A stretch of DNA of 64,000 bases from an uncultured Pelagibacteraceae bacterium (GCA_902617625.1 CACMXJ010000001.1:15001-79000), one strand, 5' to 3'; positions 38,140 to 45,593 are shown, counted from the stretch's first letter. The notes: a model not told the origin generated them from the sequence alone. Made by a program: numbers and translations.

Positions 38140-39576
38140 CTAGGCAATTTCATATTTCTTTTCAATAGACATGATAAAATCATTTATTTCCTCTAGTTTA
38201 TTTAATTCATTTTTATCATCCCTTTTATCTGCTTGATCTCTCAAATAGTCGATTTCATTATATGCCATATTTACCGTTTGCCACTTCTCCTTGTTCTTAC
38301 TTAGTATACGTCTAGCAATTTCACTCTTAATATTTTTAAATAAATCAGGTGGTAAAATTTGCGGCGCTTCCTGATAAATAATTTTTTGTCCAAACCAACT
38401 ACATCTTTTGTCTGTAAATTTATCTAGTAATCTCAACTTATCTTCCCAAGTTGAATTATGCCAGGTTTTAAAAAGAGCAGTATCTTTATTAGGAATAAAT
38501 TTTTCATACAAAGTTTCTTCAGGTAACAAATCTTCCTGGGTTTTAGTTTGCTCTTTTTCCTCTGCTGCCTCTCTATTTATAATTTGTATATTTTTACAAA
38601 AATTTTCATTATTTCTAACCATTTCCGCTCTTCTTTTTATTGTCTCTAAATCTAGGTCTGAATAAGGTTTTTGTTTTAAGGCAAACTCTTTGTCCAAAAT
38701 TACTGGGGCTTTATTAGTTTTTAAAACTCTTAAGGGTTTTGGACTATATTTTTTAAAAATATCTCTTAATTGATTTACTGTTAAGTTTAATAGTGGTTCA
38801 GGATCTCTTCTTAAATCCCAAACATATCCCCACGATGCGTAAGATGGATGAAAACAGTGATTAGGATGTAGTGTGCTAGTGAGATACATCATATTTCTAC
38901 CCTTCACATTTTCAAAAATAGAATATATGCCTTCATTTTTTAAAAACGTTTCTACGCTTGTTTTAGTTGATGTTTTTAAAAATGTTTCCCAATTTTCTTT
39001 ATGTTTATCTTTAATAATTCGAAGTACTTTTAATGAATTTTGAGCATCAACGTAGGCAGTGTGGCTTGCTGAAGTGTCAAAACCTTGCATTCTTGATAAA
39101 GATTCTAATGCAAGGCTAGGGTTACCTGCTTCCGTTAATTCTGTTTTTAAAGTTTCAGAATTTAGTGTTTGAGCTGCCCTAGCTATGTGTAAACCATCAT
39201 GTTCACTATTAGGCGATGAGTGAGTAGCGTAAGGATAGCGATTGCCCTTAAAAAAATTGAAATGAAACATTCTCCGGTCAAAATTTAGATTTGACCAACC
39301 CATAAACATTGCTGGAGCACATTTAGAGAAAAAGTTTTCAACAGCGCCTAAAAAGTCATAATGTGAATAATTGCCTTTAGTTAATAAATCAATGCTAGTT
39401 GAATTAACAAGTAAAGCCTTTGCACTTGGCACCTCACCTTCTGGCATTCGCCCTCTAATATTTAGTTTTCCAATTTCTCTTAAATTTTTATCAACTACAA
39501 CAGCTCCAACTTCTATTATGGATCCCCATATTGTTGAATTTGTTGTTTCTGTATCGTAAATTACAATCTTATCCAT
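38140..39576 (-). CDS. sbcB: Exonuclease I-like DEDDh 3'-5' exonuclease (SbcB family)
   Basis: This is a 478-residue protein with an N-terminal DnaQ-like exonuclease: DTETTN (7-12) for Exo I, SNLNFDRRMF for Exo II and SHTAYVDAQ for Exo III. This is followed by an ExoI-type SH3-like and helical region (YVWDLRRDPEPLL, LRVLKTNKAPVIL). The C-terminal part is Lys/Glu-rich. It is expected to degrade single-stranded DNA from the 3' end. It is last in a minus-strand trio with a PD-(D/E)XK exonuclease (6 bp upstream) and rmuC, which suggests joint action on DNA ends. Confidence 0.87.
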   Translation of the reverse strand: MDKIVIYDTETTNSTIWGSIIEVGAVVVDKNLREIGKLNIRGRMPEGEVPSAKALLVNSTSIDLLTKGNYSHYDFLGAVENFFSKCAPAMFMGWSNLNFDRRMFHFNFFKGNRYPYATHSSPNSEHDGLHIARAAQTLNSETLKTELTEAGNPSLALESLSRMQGFDTSASHTAYVDAQNSLKVLRIIKDKHKENWETFLKTSTKTSVETFLKNEGIYSIFENVKGRNMMYLTSTLHPNHCFHPSYASWGYVWDLRRDPEPLLNLTVNQLRDIFKKYSPKPLRVLKTNKAPVILDKEFALKQKPYSDLDLETIKRRAEMVRNNENFCKNIQIINREAAEEKEQTKTQEDLLPEETLYEKFIPNKDTALFKTWHNSTWEDKLRLLDKFTDKRCSWFGQKIIYQEAPQILPPDLFKNIKSEIARRILSKNKEKWQTVNMAYNEIDYLRDQADKRDDKNELNKLEEINDFIMSIEKKYEIA

Positions 39577-39582
39577 TTTTTA

Positions 39583-40269
39583 TTAAACTAAATTATTCAT
39601 TTCATTAAATTTTTTTAATCTTCCTAAAAACAAGTTTTGATATGTTATTAGTTCAGTCCCTTGAATTTTAAACTCTTGAAATAAATTATCCACTGTACAA
39701 ACTAGAATAACACATGCATTGATATTTGAATTGTAAACAACATTATGTGCTAAAGAATAAGCAGCAGTTTGTAAAAACCAAGAGTCTATGTACTCAGCTT
39801 TTTTTGGTTTGTTAGACTGTTTAAAATCAATTATTGTTTCCTTTCCCTCATAAACACCCACACAGTCTGCTGTGCCCGCATATCTTTCAGGATAATGCAT
39901 AGTACACTCCACACCAAATATTTCTTCTAATCTGTTTGCTAGGCCTTTATCAATGATTTCTTTTGCCATTTTTTTATATTGCTCATCGTCCTCAAAGAAA
40001 CTTAAATTTTCTCTCCCCAAAAGAAAAGACTCTAAATAGCTATGCATTTGGGAACCTCTGCTACTTGCTGCCTTTGTTATAGCTTCAGCTTCTTTGTGAC
40101 CAGTTCTCTCTCTCCAATTAGCTAAAGCTGCTTTATCTTCCTCGGATTTTGTTGCATCAAGTATTGAGGTTACACTCGGTAACTTTGCTTCTCCTAATAC
40201 ATATCTTCTTATTCCATCTTCTGTAGCTCTTGAACTTGTAGGATAGTCATATTTTTTGTTCCAACGCAT
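39583..40269 (-). CDS. PD-(D/E)XK exonuclease, phage-like
   Basis: I start this protein at the ATG at 40269 (MRWNKKYDYPTSSRATEDGI), giving 228 residues; an upstream in-frame start at 40347 would overlap rmuC and adds unconserved sequence. The core has the PD-(D/E)XK pattern: Asp in YAGTADCVGVYEG and the D-x-K of TIIDFKQSNK, followed by SWFLQTAAYSLAH, the RecB/Cas4-type helix. The N-terminal LPSVTSILDATK and GSQMHSYLE resemble nucleases encoded by marine phages. A role as a 5'-3' exonuclease in recombination is inferred. Confidence 0.82.
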   Translation of the reverse strand: MRWNKKYDYPTSSRATEDGIRRYVLGEAKLPSVTSILDATKSEEDKAALANWRERTGHKEAEAITKAASSRGSQMHSYLESFLLGRENLSFFEDDEQYKKMAKEIIDKGLANRLEEIFGVECTMHYPERYAGTADCVGVYEGKETIIDFKQSNKPKKAEYIDSWFLQTAAYSLAHNVVYNSNINACVILVCTVDNLFQEFKIQGTELITYQNLFLGRLKKFNEMNNLV

Positions 40270-40306
40270 GTGATTTCTTATAGTCGGTATTATCTGAAAA
40301 AAGAAA

Positions 40307-41398
40307 TTATTTTTTGACTTGTTTATTCCTTTCAACAAAACTCTCAACGTTCTCTGTTAGAACAGCTTTTTCAACTTGCTCGGGATCTTTTATATTTTCT
40401 AAAGTTCTAGTAATTGATCTTGCATCTTTTCCAAAACTATCAACAACTGTCATGGCCTCTTCAAGTTTTTTTCTTAATTTATAAATATTATCAAAATGAC
40501 TAGAAAATCTCGTACTTATAGTTTTTAAATGATCATAAATCTCAGTTGCGTGTTTTGAAATTTTAAGAGACTGAAAGCCCATGTGTAAAGACTGTAAATA
40601 AGCTGAAAGAGTATTTGGTCCACAAATTACTATTTTATATTTTTTCATTAATTCTTGAGTTAATAGCTCTTTAGTGCTTGGGTCTTGATACTCAGTTAGT
40701 TCTTTATAAAGACTTTCTGTAGGAGCGTACACTATTGCAAAATTTGAAGTTTTAGGTGGAACAATATATTTTTCCATGACACTTTTTGCTTTAGCCTTAA
40801 ATGCGCTTGCTAATTTTGTTCTAGCATCAGCAACTGCCTTCTTATCATCTGCCTCGTGCGCATCTGTAATTGCCTTAAATTTTTCTACTGGAAAATGAGA
40901 GTCCACCGGAACCAAAACATCTCCTTGAAGCTTGATTGCAAATTCCACGTTTTCACTCGTATCTTCTTTCATTTTGACATTTGTCATATATTGAGACGCA
41001 GGTAATAAATCTTTAATTAGAGCATCCAAAGAATACTCAGCTAGAGTTCCATATTTTTTGACCCCTGCTAAAATTTTAGTAATTCCCTCTTGACTTTGAT
41101 TTAAGAGCTTTACTTGCTCATTAAAATTACCAACCTTCTCATCAACTTTAGTAAGTGCCTCGGTCATATCCTTTGTAACCCCAGTTGACAAAGAGTTAAA
41201 TGAGGTAGACATCGAACTTAGAGATGTATTGATTGTAGAGTTTAAGCTATCTTTTAATCTAATAATTTCCGCATTCAAATTTGCTATTTCATTAGTCTCA
41301 TCAGCTCTGTTCTCTTTCTTGGACTTTATATTTAAATACAAAATAGCCAAGATTGCTCCAAACATTAAAATCAAAATTAGTAATAAAATTGTGTCCAT
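40307..41398 (-). CDS. rmuC: DNA recombination protein RmuC
   Basis: This is a 363-residue RmuC family protein. It has an N-terminal membrane helix (about 4-24, ILLLILILMFGAILAILYL), a coiled-coil region to about 110, and the RmuC nuclease-like core (GDVLVPVDSHFPVEKF, FAIVYAPTESLY, KIVICGPNTLSAYLQSL). RmuC restrains inversions at short inverted repeats in E. coli, and a PD-(D/E)XK-like fold has been proposed. It is first of the three-gene nuclease cluster. Confidence 0.92.
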   Translation of the reverse strand: MDTILLLILILMFGAILAILYLNIKSKKENRADETNEIANLNAEIIRLKDSLNSTINTSLSSMSTSFNSLSTGVTKDMTEALTKVDEKVGNFNEQVKLLNQSQEGITKILAGVKKYGTLAEYSLDALIKDLLPASQYMTNVKMKEDTSENVEFAIKLQGDVLVPVDSHFPVEKFKAITDAHEADDKKAVADARTKLASAFKAKAKSVMEKYIVPPKTSNFAIVYAPTESLYKELTEYQDPSTKELLTQELMKKYKIVICGPNTLSAYLQSLHMGFQSLKISKHATEIYDHLKTISTRFSSHFDNIYKLRKKLEEAMTVVDSFGKDARSITRTLENIKDPEQVEKAVLTENVESFVERNKQVKK

Positions 41399-41429
41399 GA
41401 TTCGTAACTTGTATTATAAGGGATTTTTA

Positions 41430-41561
41430 TGGAATTATATCTTATTTTGAAAATTATTTTTGGAATAGGGGTTCTAATAGCTACTTATGCAATAATAAGA
41501 AATTTAGATATCATCAAAATTATTCTCAAATACTTTAAAGACAAATTACTTGGAAAGTAAT
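41430..41561 (+). CDS. Putative 43-residue membrane protein
   Basis: A short plus-strand ORF encodes 43 residues, beginning MELYLILKIIFGIGVLIATY. A hydrophobic helix spans residues about 3-22, followed by a basic amphipathic tail ending KDKLLGK. A Shine-Dalgarno-like AAGGGA lies 7 bp before the ATG, which is unusually good for this genome. The ORF is divergent from rmuC and its end overlaps hisG by 16 bp. Coding status is inferred from RBS and composition only; no family is recognised. Confidence 0.5.
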
Positions 41562-42232
41562 TTAACAAAATTTTTTAAACCCTTTTTTTTACTATTTTTT
41601 TTTGAAATAAAAATACAAGCTTGAGATTTTAAGATTTCTCCATCTTTCAATATACGTAGGTTATTCGCTCTAAGAGTCTCACCTGTAGATGTTATATCTG
41701 TTATTAATTCAGCTGAACCAGTAGAAGGGTACGCTTCGGTTGCTCCTAAACTATCAACCAATTTAAATTGGGTGACACCTTTGGAAAATAAAAAATCTCT
41801 GGTTAAGTTAGGATACTTAGTTGCAACTCTTAATCTTTTTTTCTTTTTATCTCTAAATTCAAATGCAATTTCCTCTAGATCGGCTATGGTTTGAACATCG
41901 ATCCAAGGACCCGGTATAGCTATAACCAAATTAGCTTTTCCAAAATTTAGTTTTTCAATAACATTTATTTTATTTTGGGTATTTATCTCACTTTCTTTTA
42001 ATAAATCAAAACCTGAAAAGCCAATATCTAAAGAACCATCTCCCAATCTCTCAATAATTTCTCTAGCGTGCAAATATAAAATTTTTACATTTGATTTATT
42101 TTTTATTGAACCTATCAAATCTCTTTCCCCTCGCTCAGAAATAAGCTTTAATTTTCTTTTAGTAAAAATTTTTAAAACATCTTTTCTTAACCGACCCTTA
42201 CTAGGTATTCCTATATTAATTAAATTTTTCAT
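41546..42232 (-). CDS. hisG: ATP phosphoribosyltransferase, short form
   Basis: HisG of 228 residues catalyses the first step of histidine synthesis. It is the short form, without the C-terminal regulatory domain, and needs HisZ. Motifs include IGIPSKGRLRKDV, GDGSLDIGFSGFDLL, ATKYPNLTRDF and DSLGATEAYPSTGSAELI. The start overlaps hisZ by 4 bp, consistent with a HisG-HisZ complex. Confidence 0.95.
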   Translation of the reverse strand: MKNLINIGIPSKGRLRKDVLKIFTKRKLKLISERGERDLIGSIKNKSNVKILYLHAREIIERLGDGSLDIGFSGFDLLKESEINTQNKINVIEKLNFGKANLVIAIPGPWIDVQTIADLEEIAFEFRDKKKKRLRVATKYPNLTRDFLFSKGVTQFKLVDSLGATEAYPSTGSAELITDITSTGETLRANNLRILKDGEILKSQACIFISKKNSKKKGLKNFVKLLSK

Positions 42233-43287
42233 AATTGATAATTTAAGTTAAGAGCAGCACCAACAGCTGGTATCTGCTTTTTTGAGCCAAGATCAGAAAT
42301 TAATTTGTCATAACGACCACCATTGCAACAATTAATAATTTTCGACTTTGATTTGATGTCTATTTTAAAAACTATGCCAGTGTAATACTCTAATTGTCTA
42401 CCAAAGGCAGTTGAGAAAACTACATTTAATTTAGATATTTTGTTTTTTGAGATAGGAAAATATTTCTGATCAACAAAAAGATTTATTTTATGTTTTTTAA
42501 AAAATTTATTTAACTCCTCTGCAGCTTTATTTATTGGACATTTAATTTTCAAAAAATCTTTAATGATTTTCGATGTATTACTTCCCTTACTTGCTTTTCT
42601 TGGATCCTTAATCTTTTTATCAAATCTTTCTAAAATTTCTTTTAATGTTCTACCTGCAACAATAGATGATTGATCATCCTTTAACATTTTTAAATATCTT
42701 CTTTTATCAACCTCAACAATAGTTGGATCTACATCAGAATTTGTCTCTAATCTTTTTAATAAATCACTGAAATAGTCTTCTCGCCAAAAATGTCTTGTAA
42801 GTCTTAATTTCCATCTTTTTGGTATATCTAATTTAGATATTAAAAGATTAAAAATTTCCACATTGCCAATAGTAAGAGTACCTGAAGAATATTTTAGATC
42901 TTTAAGTGATTTAAGTGACGTATCTATTATTTCTTTGTCATCTTTTTTTTCATCTTTTGATCCTATAATCTCAAAACCAACCTGATTTCGAATTATAGAG
43001 TCCTTTTTATTTTGAGATTTTCTATAAGCCTGTCCGCTATAAAAAATTTTTTCTTTACCCTTTAAATTGTTTTCTAAATATCGAAGACAGGACACAATGG
43101 TAAGGTCAGGTCTCAAACATAATTCATTACCTTTCTGATCTGTGAATGAAAAAATAAATTTTCTAAAACTTTCACCAGATCTTTGAACTATATGATTAGT
43201 CTCAATAACTGATGGTAATTCAATATATTTAAATCCTTTAGACTGAACTGATCTAAGGATTTTGTTAGATAAATTTTTTGATTTCAT
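42229..43287 (-). CDS. hisZ: ATP phosphoribosyltransferase regulatory subunit HisZ
   Basis: This is a 352-residue paralogue of histidyl-tRNA synthetase. It keeps a motif-2-like stretch (FYSGQAYRKSQN) and a degenerate C-terminal catalytic core (YYTGIVFKID, CNGGRYDKLI), but lacks the anticodon-binding domain. Placement between hisS and hisG and dependence of short HisG on HisZ fix its role as the histidine-sensing subunit. Overlaps hisS by 23 bp. Confidence 0.93.
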   Translation of the reverse strand: MKSKNLSNKILRSVQSKGFKYIELPSVIETNHIVQRSGESFRKFIFSFTDQKGNELCLRPDLTIVSCLRYLENNLKGKEKIFYSGQAYRKSQNKKDSIIRNQVGFEIIGSKDEKKDDKEIIDTSLKSLKDLKYSSGTLTIGNVEIFNLLISKLDIPKRWKLRLTRHFWREDYFSDLLKRLETNSDVDPTIVEVDKRRYLKMLKDDQSSIVAGRTLKEILERFDKKIKDPRKASKGSNTSKIIKDFLKIKCPINKAAEELNKFFKKHKINLFVDQKYFPISKNKISKLNVVFSTAFGRQLEYYTGIVFKIDIKSKSKIINCCNGGRYDKLISDLGSKKQIPAVGAALNLNYQL

Positions 43288-44662
43288 TTATTAAATTTTC
43301 TTTTGGAAATGTAATTTGATTATTCTCTCCTTTAGCCCCAAGTAGATTTTTTAATATTATTTTATTATCTTTAAATTCATTTTCACCGCAGATAACTGCG
43401 ACTGGACATTCTCTTTTGTTAGCATAAGTAAGTTGCTTACCTAGATTTTTTTTACTATCCAAAAATATTTCAGAATTAATATTATTTTTTCTTAAATTGT
43501 CTAAAATTTCGTAATAATTTTTTAAATATTTTTCATCCATTACACAAACAATAACTGGATTTTGTGTGTCAACTTCTACTAGATTTAATTGCATCATTGC
43601 AAATAGCAATCTATCAACACCAATGCTTACACCTGTCCCTGGAATATCTACACCCTTAAATCTTGAAATTAATTTATTATACTGTCCACCTGAGCAGATA
43701 CTTCCAATATCAACTTCCTTGCCTTTAATATTTTTTGCTTTAAAATTCAGATTGGTCTCAACACAAAACCCATCATAATAATCTAGGCCTCTAACTATCG
43801 TAAAATTAGTTTTTACTTGATCAAAGTAATTTCCAAATTTTAAAACTTCAAATAATTCCTCTAATTCTTTAATGCCCTCTTGGGTAATAGGATTTTTAAA
43901 ATTTTCTTTAAGTTCCTTCAAATCCTTAATCTTTAAAAAATTTAAGATTTTAGAAACTTGATCATCACTTAGGTTTGCTCCTTTTGTTATAGCTCCGCTT
44001 TTATCTTTTCTTTCTTTTTTTAATAATTCTTCAACACCCTTTAAACCAAACCCAGGTTTATCGAGTTTGTCTATAGCTCTCATTACTTTGATTTGTTTAC
44101 CTTTTTCAATTTTTAAATCTTCAATTAAACCTTGAACGATTTTTCTATTACTGACATTGATAGTAAACTGATCATTTTTTAAACCACAATCTATCAATGT
44201 ATTTGAGATCAAATTACACAACTCGGCATTAGCTTGGGCTGAATTAACGTTTCCAACTATATCACAATCTGCTTGAGTAAATTCCCTATACCTAGCATTT
44301 CCAGATTTTTCATTTCTGAATACATTTTGAATTGCGTATCTTTTATATATTGAAGGAAGCTCTTGATTATTCTGTGCAACAAATCTAGCAAGTGGACTTG
44401 ATAAATCATATCTTAAAGTAATATTCTTTTCACCATCATCAAATGTAAACACATCAGACATAGGATTATTCTTGTCCTCTGCAAGAAAGGAGCCTATATT
44501 TTCACTAATTTCAAACGATGGTGTTTCTAATGGATCAAATCCATATTTAGTAAAATTTTTCTCAATAACCCTTAATAGTTTTTTTTTGAGAAGTAATTTT
44601 TTATTCCATCTATCTTCAAAACCTGAGGGTAATCCAGGAATTAATTTGTTTTCTTTATTCAT
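43265..44662 (-). CDS. hisS: Histidyl-tRNA synthetase
   Basis: HisRS is taken as 465 residues from the ATG at 44662 (MNKENKLIPGLPSGFEDRW), which matches the alphaproteobacterial N-terminus. An upstream in-frame ATG at 44710 lies inside the tRNA-His gene and is rejected. Motif 2 is RNEKSGNARYREFTQAD, the HisA motif is GLDYYDGFCVE, and a C-terminal anticodon domain follows. The start codon is only 4 nt after the CCA end of tRNA-His, so its ribosome-binding region must lie inside the tRNA sequence unless the transcript is processed or initiated differently. Confidence 0.95.
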   Translation of the reverse strand: MNKENKLIPGLPSGFEDRWNKKLLLKKKLLRVIEKNFTKYGFDPLETPSFEISENIGSFLAEDKNNPMSDVFTFDDGEKNITLRYDLSSPLARFVAQNNQELPSIYKRYAIQNVFRNEKSGNARYREFTQADCDIVGNVNSAQANAELCNLISNTLIDCGLKNDQFTINVSNRKIVQGLIEDLKIEKGKQIKVMRAIDKLDKPGFGLKGVEELLKKERKDKSGAITKGANLSDDQVSKILNFLKIKDLKELKENFKNPITQEGIKELEELFEVLKFGNYFDQVKTNFTIVRGLDYYDGFCVETNLNFKAKNIKGKEVDIGSICSGGQYNKLISRFKGVDIPGTGVSIGVDRLLFAMMQLNLVEVDTQNPVIVCVMDEKYLKNYYEILDNLRKNNINSEIFLDSKKNLGKQLTYANKRECPVAVICGENEFKDNKIILKNLLGAKGENNQITFPKENLINEIKKFI

Positions 44663-44666
44663 TTTT

Positions 44667-44740
44667 TGGTACCTTGAGTAGGTTACGCTCCTACGACTTC
44701 GGATCCACAAACCGACGTGATACTATTTCACCATCAAGGC
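44667..44740 (-). tRNA. tRNA-His (anticodon GTG) with non-canonical elbow
   Basis: The minus strand folds into a 74-nt cloverleaf with correct arm lengths: acceptor GCCTTGA with TCAAGGT, D stem GTGA/TCAC, anticodon loop TTGTGGA (anticodon GTG), T stem GTAGG/CCTAC, A73 and encoded CCA. The D-loop is AATAGTA (A18 G19, not G18 G19) and the T-loop is AGCGTAA (not TTCRANN). The encoded -1 base is T, not G, and the discriminator is A. This is the alphaproteobacterial type lacking G-1. The anticodon stem has a T-T mismatch at 31-39. It directly precedes hisS. Confidence 0.8.
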
Positions 44741-44809
44741 ATATCCTTTTTTGTTTTATCTTATTTTGTTGATATTTAAAATTATAATATATGAGATTAT
44801 TCGCTAGCT

Positions 44810-44911
44810 TTAGCCAGCATGGAAATGAGCGTGCACACCTCTATTAGTTCCTCTAAAAGTAGGTCTTAGAGTACCCGAGCTTATTCTGTAATTAATTTCT
44901 TTTTTATTCAT
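44810..44911 (-). CDS. Putative 33-codon leader ORF with a His-rich end
   Basis: A minus-strand ORF of 33 codons starts MNKKEINYRISSG and ends HAHFHAG. Three His codons thus occur in five positions just before the stop. The stop codon lies in the loop of a 6-bp hairpin (44803-44818). It follows the csp terminator and precedes tRNA-His-hisS-hisZ-hisG. The segment is visibly richer in G and C than its flanks. There is no clear Shine-Dalgarno sequence, and the hairpin has no U-run, so a histidine leader peptide is a hypothesis. It could also be part of a structured RNA. Confidence 0.35.
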   Translation of the reverse strand: MNKKEINYRISSGTLRPTFRGTNRGVHAHFHAG

Positions 44912-44948
44912 GGACGGCGTTTTAGACAAAAATAGAAATTATTCAACC

Positions 44949-44992
44949 CTAAAAAGAAAAGGACGATTTCTTATTTCTAAGAAAACGCCCTT
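44949..44992 (-). terminator. Rho-independent terminator after csp
   Basis: On the minus strand AAGGGCG and CGTCCTT close a long stem that continues with TTTCTTA pairing to TAAGAAA around a GAAA loop. It is followed by a U-rich run (TTTTCTTTTT). It lies just after the csp stop codon. It is the clearest intrinsic terminator in the window. Confidence 0.8.
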
Positions 44993-45006
44993 GTAAAATA
45001 TTTTTA

Positions 45007-45219
45007 TTAATCTAATTTTTTTAAATTTACTGCGGAAGGACCTTTTGGACCATCTTCTAATGTAAATTCTAGTTTGTCTCCTTCATTTAGAAATCTCATT
45101 CCAGCAGCTTTTACAGCGCTAGCATGAACAAAAGCGTCTTTTTCCTTATCGTCTCTTTCTATGAAACCATAGCCTTTTTTACCATTAAACCATTTAACTT
45201 TTCCTTGAATTGTACTCAT
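45007..45219 (-). CDS. Cold-shock family RNA-binding protein
   Basis: This 70-residue CspA-type OB-fold protein contains RNP1-like GYGFIERDD and RNP2-like DAFVHASAV. It binds single-stranded RNA/DNA and may act as an RNA chaperone. An AAAGGACG Shine-Dalgarno-like run precedes the start, and a strong terminator follows. It is a single-gene unit between tRNA-Phe and the tRNA-His region. Confidence 0.95.
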   Translation of the reverse strand: MSTIQGKVKWFNGKKGYGFIERDDKEKDAFVHASAVKAAGMRFLNEGDKLEFTLEDGPKGPSAVNLKKLD

Positions 45220-45294
45220 CTTTTTACTCGTCCTTTTGTTATTTATTTAAAATAGAAGTTAATTTCTTTGTATATTAATTTCAAGATGTTTTGA

Positions 45295-45369
45295 TGGTGC
45301 CTCGGGAAGGATTCGCACCTCCGACACAAGCCTTTTCAGGGCTCTGCTCTACTCCTGAGCTACCGAGGC
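45295..45369 (-). tRNA. tRNA-Phe (anticodon GAA) with non-canonical elbow
   Basis: This 75-nt cloverleaf is on the minus strand: acceptor GCCTCGG/CCGAGGC, A73, encoded CCA, and anticodon loop CTGAAAA (anticodon GAA). The D-loop is AGGAGTA, which aligns best as A14 G15 G16 A18 G19 T20 A21. The T-loop is TGCGAAT, with G55 instead of T55. The A18/G55 combination is the same as in tRNA-His. It starts 6 nt after the infA stop and is probably transcribed with infA. Confidence 0.92.
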
Positions 45370-45375
45370 AATAAA

Positions 45376-45591
45376 TTAACCCCTAAAGATTATTCTGCCT
45401 TTAGTAAGGTCATAAGGTGTCATTTCTACAGTCACACTATCACCTTGCAATACTCGAATTCTGTTTTTTCTTAATTTGCCTGCCGTGTGTGCAGTTACTA
45501 CATGACCATTCTCAAGTTGAACTCTAAACATGGCATTAGGCAATAAGTCAGTCACTTTACCTTTAAATTCAAGTAAGTCTTGTTTTGACAA
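45376..45591 (-). CDS. infA: Translation initiation factor IF-1
   Basis: IF-1, 71 residues, is a single S1/OB-fold protein. It has [34 protein letters not shown] and the C-terminal [10 protein letters not shown], all typical. It lies 2 bp after hisD and is followed by tRNA-Phe. The murA-DUF2948-hisD-infA order is an alphaproteobacterial arrangement. Confidence 0.97.
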   Translation of the reverse strand: MSKQDLLEFKGKVTDLLPNAMFRVQLENGHVVTAHTAGKLRKNRIRVLQGDSVTVEMTPYDLTKGRIIFRG

Positions 45592-45593
45592 AT

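Noticed and set aside
44663-44710. hisS starting at the upstream ATG (44710)
   Set aside because: That start lies inside tRNA-His and adds residues unlike HisRS N-termini; the ATG at 44662 fits the family.
44803-44818. Hairpin GCTGGC/GCTAGC as an intrinsic terminator
   Set aside because: No U-run follows it on either strand within a short distance.
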